From Clostridiaceae bacterium (GTDB lineage: Bacteria; Bacillota; Clostridia; Saccharofermentanales; UBA5734), in NCBI GenBank assembly GCA_012511525.1, contig JAAZFW010000206.1:1-5719 (forward strand): DNA of 5,719 bases, written 5' to 3'. The notes beneath the pieces are model-generated. The model saw only the letters and a list, made by a program, of their open reading frames with translations. It was not told the origin of the DNA and searched no databases. Below, piece by piece: positions 5,416 to 5,719 of the stretch. The position numbers and the translations under genes are program-made. The number at the start of each line of letters is the position of its first letter. The stretch's first letter is position 1.

Positions 5416-5719
5416 GGTCCGTCACAATCCTTTCCGCGATCTGTTCCGCGGCCCGCTTGATCTTGTCCCGGGACTGGTCCAGCATCCGCTCTTTGTCCAG
5501 CTGCACATTTCGCTGCGCCTCGGCACGGATGCGGTCAGCCTCCTGTTCCGCCCGCGACAACAAGGCCTGCTGCTCCTGGACCGCGGCCTGCTGGGCCAGG
5601 TTCAGGGATTCGGCTGCCTGTTCGCGGGCTGCCTCAAGATATGTTTTTGCGGCTTCACGTGCCTGCTGCACCTGGTCTGCCGCTTCTTGCTCGGTCTGCC
5701 TGATCTGGGCGAGGAAATC
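5402..5719 (-). CDS. ntpF: V-type ATPase peripheral-stalk subunit, H / NtpF (G-like) type, 5' end outside window
   Basis: The last 105 codons of a small stalk protein, open at the window edge and ending in TAA at 5402-5404. The visible chain starts DFLAQIRQTEQEAADQV and ends RAAEQIAERIVTDRAHR. It has no Gly, Pro, Cys or Trp and is rich in Ala, Gln, Glu and Arg, as expected for one continuous helix forming a coiled coil. Family members are about 100-110 residues, so probably only a few N-terminal residues are missing and the true start lies just upstream of 5719. An in-frame GTG at 5671 is possible but would discard 16 residues that continue the same heptad-like pattern, so I do not use it. 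Its role is inferred from composition and from lying directly before subunit I, the place of ntpF in the E. hirae operon: it should pair with subunit E in the peripheral stalk. Sequence identity of such helices is low, so the exact family label is less certain than for the neighbours. Confidence 0.85.
   Translation of the reverse strand, partial: DFLAQIRQTEQEAADQVQQAREAAKTYLEAAREQAAESLNLAQQAAVQEQQALLSRAEQEADRIRAEAQRNVQLDKERMLDQSRDKIKRAAEQIAERIVTDRAHR

Noticed and set aside
5669..5671. GTG as the start of the H-type subunit, making it complete within the window
   Set aside because: The frame stays open to the window edge with the same helical, Ala/Gln/Glu-rich character, and the family length calls for a start further upstream.

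Overview
This window is the interior of one operon for a bacterial V-type (A/V-type, V1Vo) ATPase, read entirely on the minus strand. In transcription order, from high to low coordinates, it holds: a peripheral-stalk subunit of the H / NtpF type (5' end outside the window); the membrane stator subunit I (subunit a); the rotor-ring subunit K (subunit c); the stalk subunit E; the central-stalk socket subunit C (homologue of eukaryotic d); the central-stalk subunit F (called NtpG in Enterococcus hirae); and the first 260 codons of the catalytic subunit A. This order matches the ntpF-I-K-E-C-G-A part of the E. hirae sodium V-ATPase operon. By that analogy the B and D subunit genes should lie just beyond coordinate 1. 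This is inference, because they are not in the window.

The host is probably a high-GC anaerobic Bacillota of the Clostridia type. The reasons are the gene order, the style of the I, K and F proteins, the strong GGAGG-type ribosome binding sites and GC-rich codon use. The sequence alone does not fix the taxon.

The genes are tightly packed. H overlaps I by 14 bases, E and C share an ATGA, the C-F gap is 6 bases and the F-A gap is 3 bases. Only the rotor gene K has longer flanking spacers (41 bases before, 50 after), and each spacer contains a short perfect hairpin. No promoter, terminator, RNA gene, mobile element or CRISPR array is visible, and no stretch over 300 bases lacks a gene. The many plus-strand open frames are antisense shadows of these genes.

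How the parts work together: A (with B) hydrolyses ATP in the cytoplasmic head and turns the central shaft (D plus F). The shaft sits on C and drives the K ring past subunit I, which carries the ion half-channels, while E and H form the stalks that hold the head still. Subunit K retains all five side chains that bind Na+ in the E. hirae ring, so sodium is the most likely coupling ion. I did not find an undescribed system here. The points worth a second look are the predicted sodium specificity, the hairpins around the K gene, the non-ATG starts of I and E, a 9-base tandem repeat encoding six phenylalanines in I, and extra segments in C and F.
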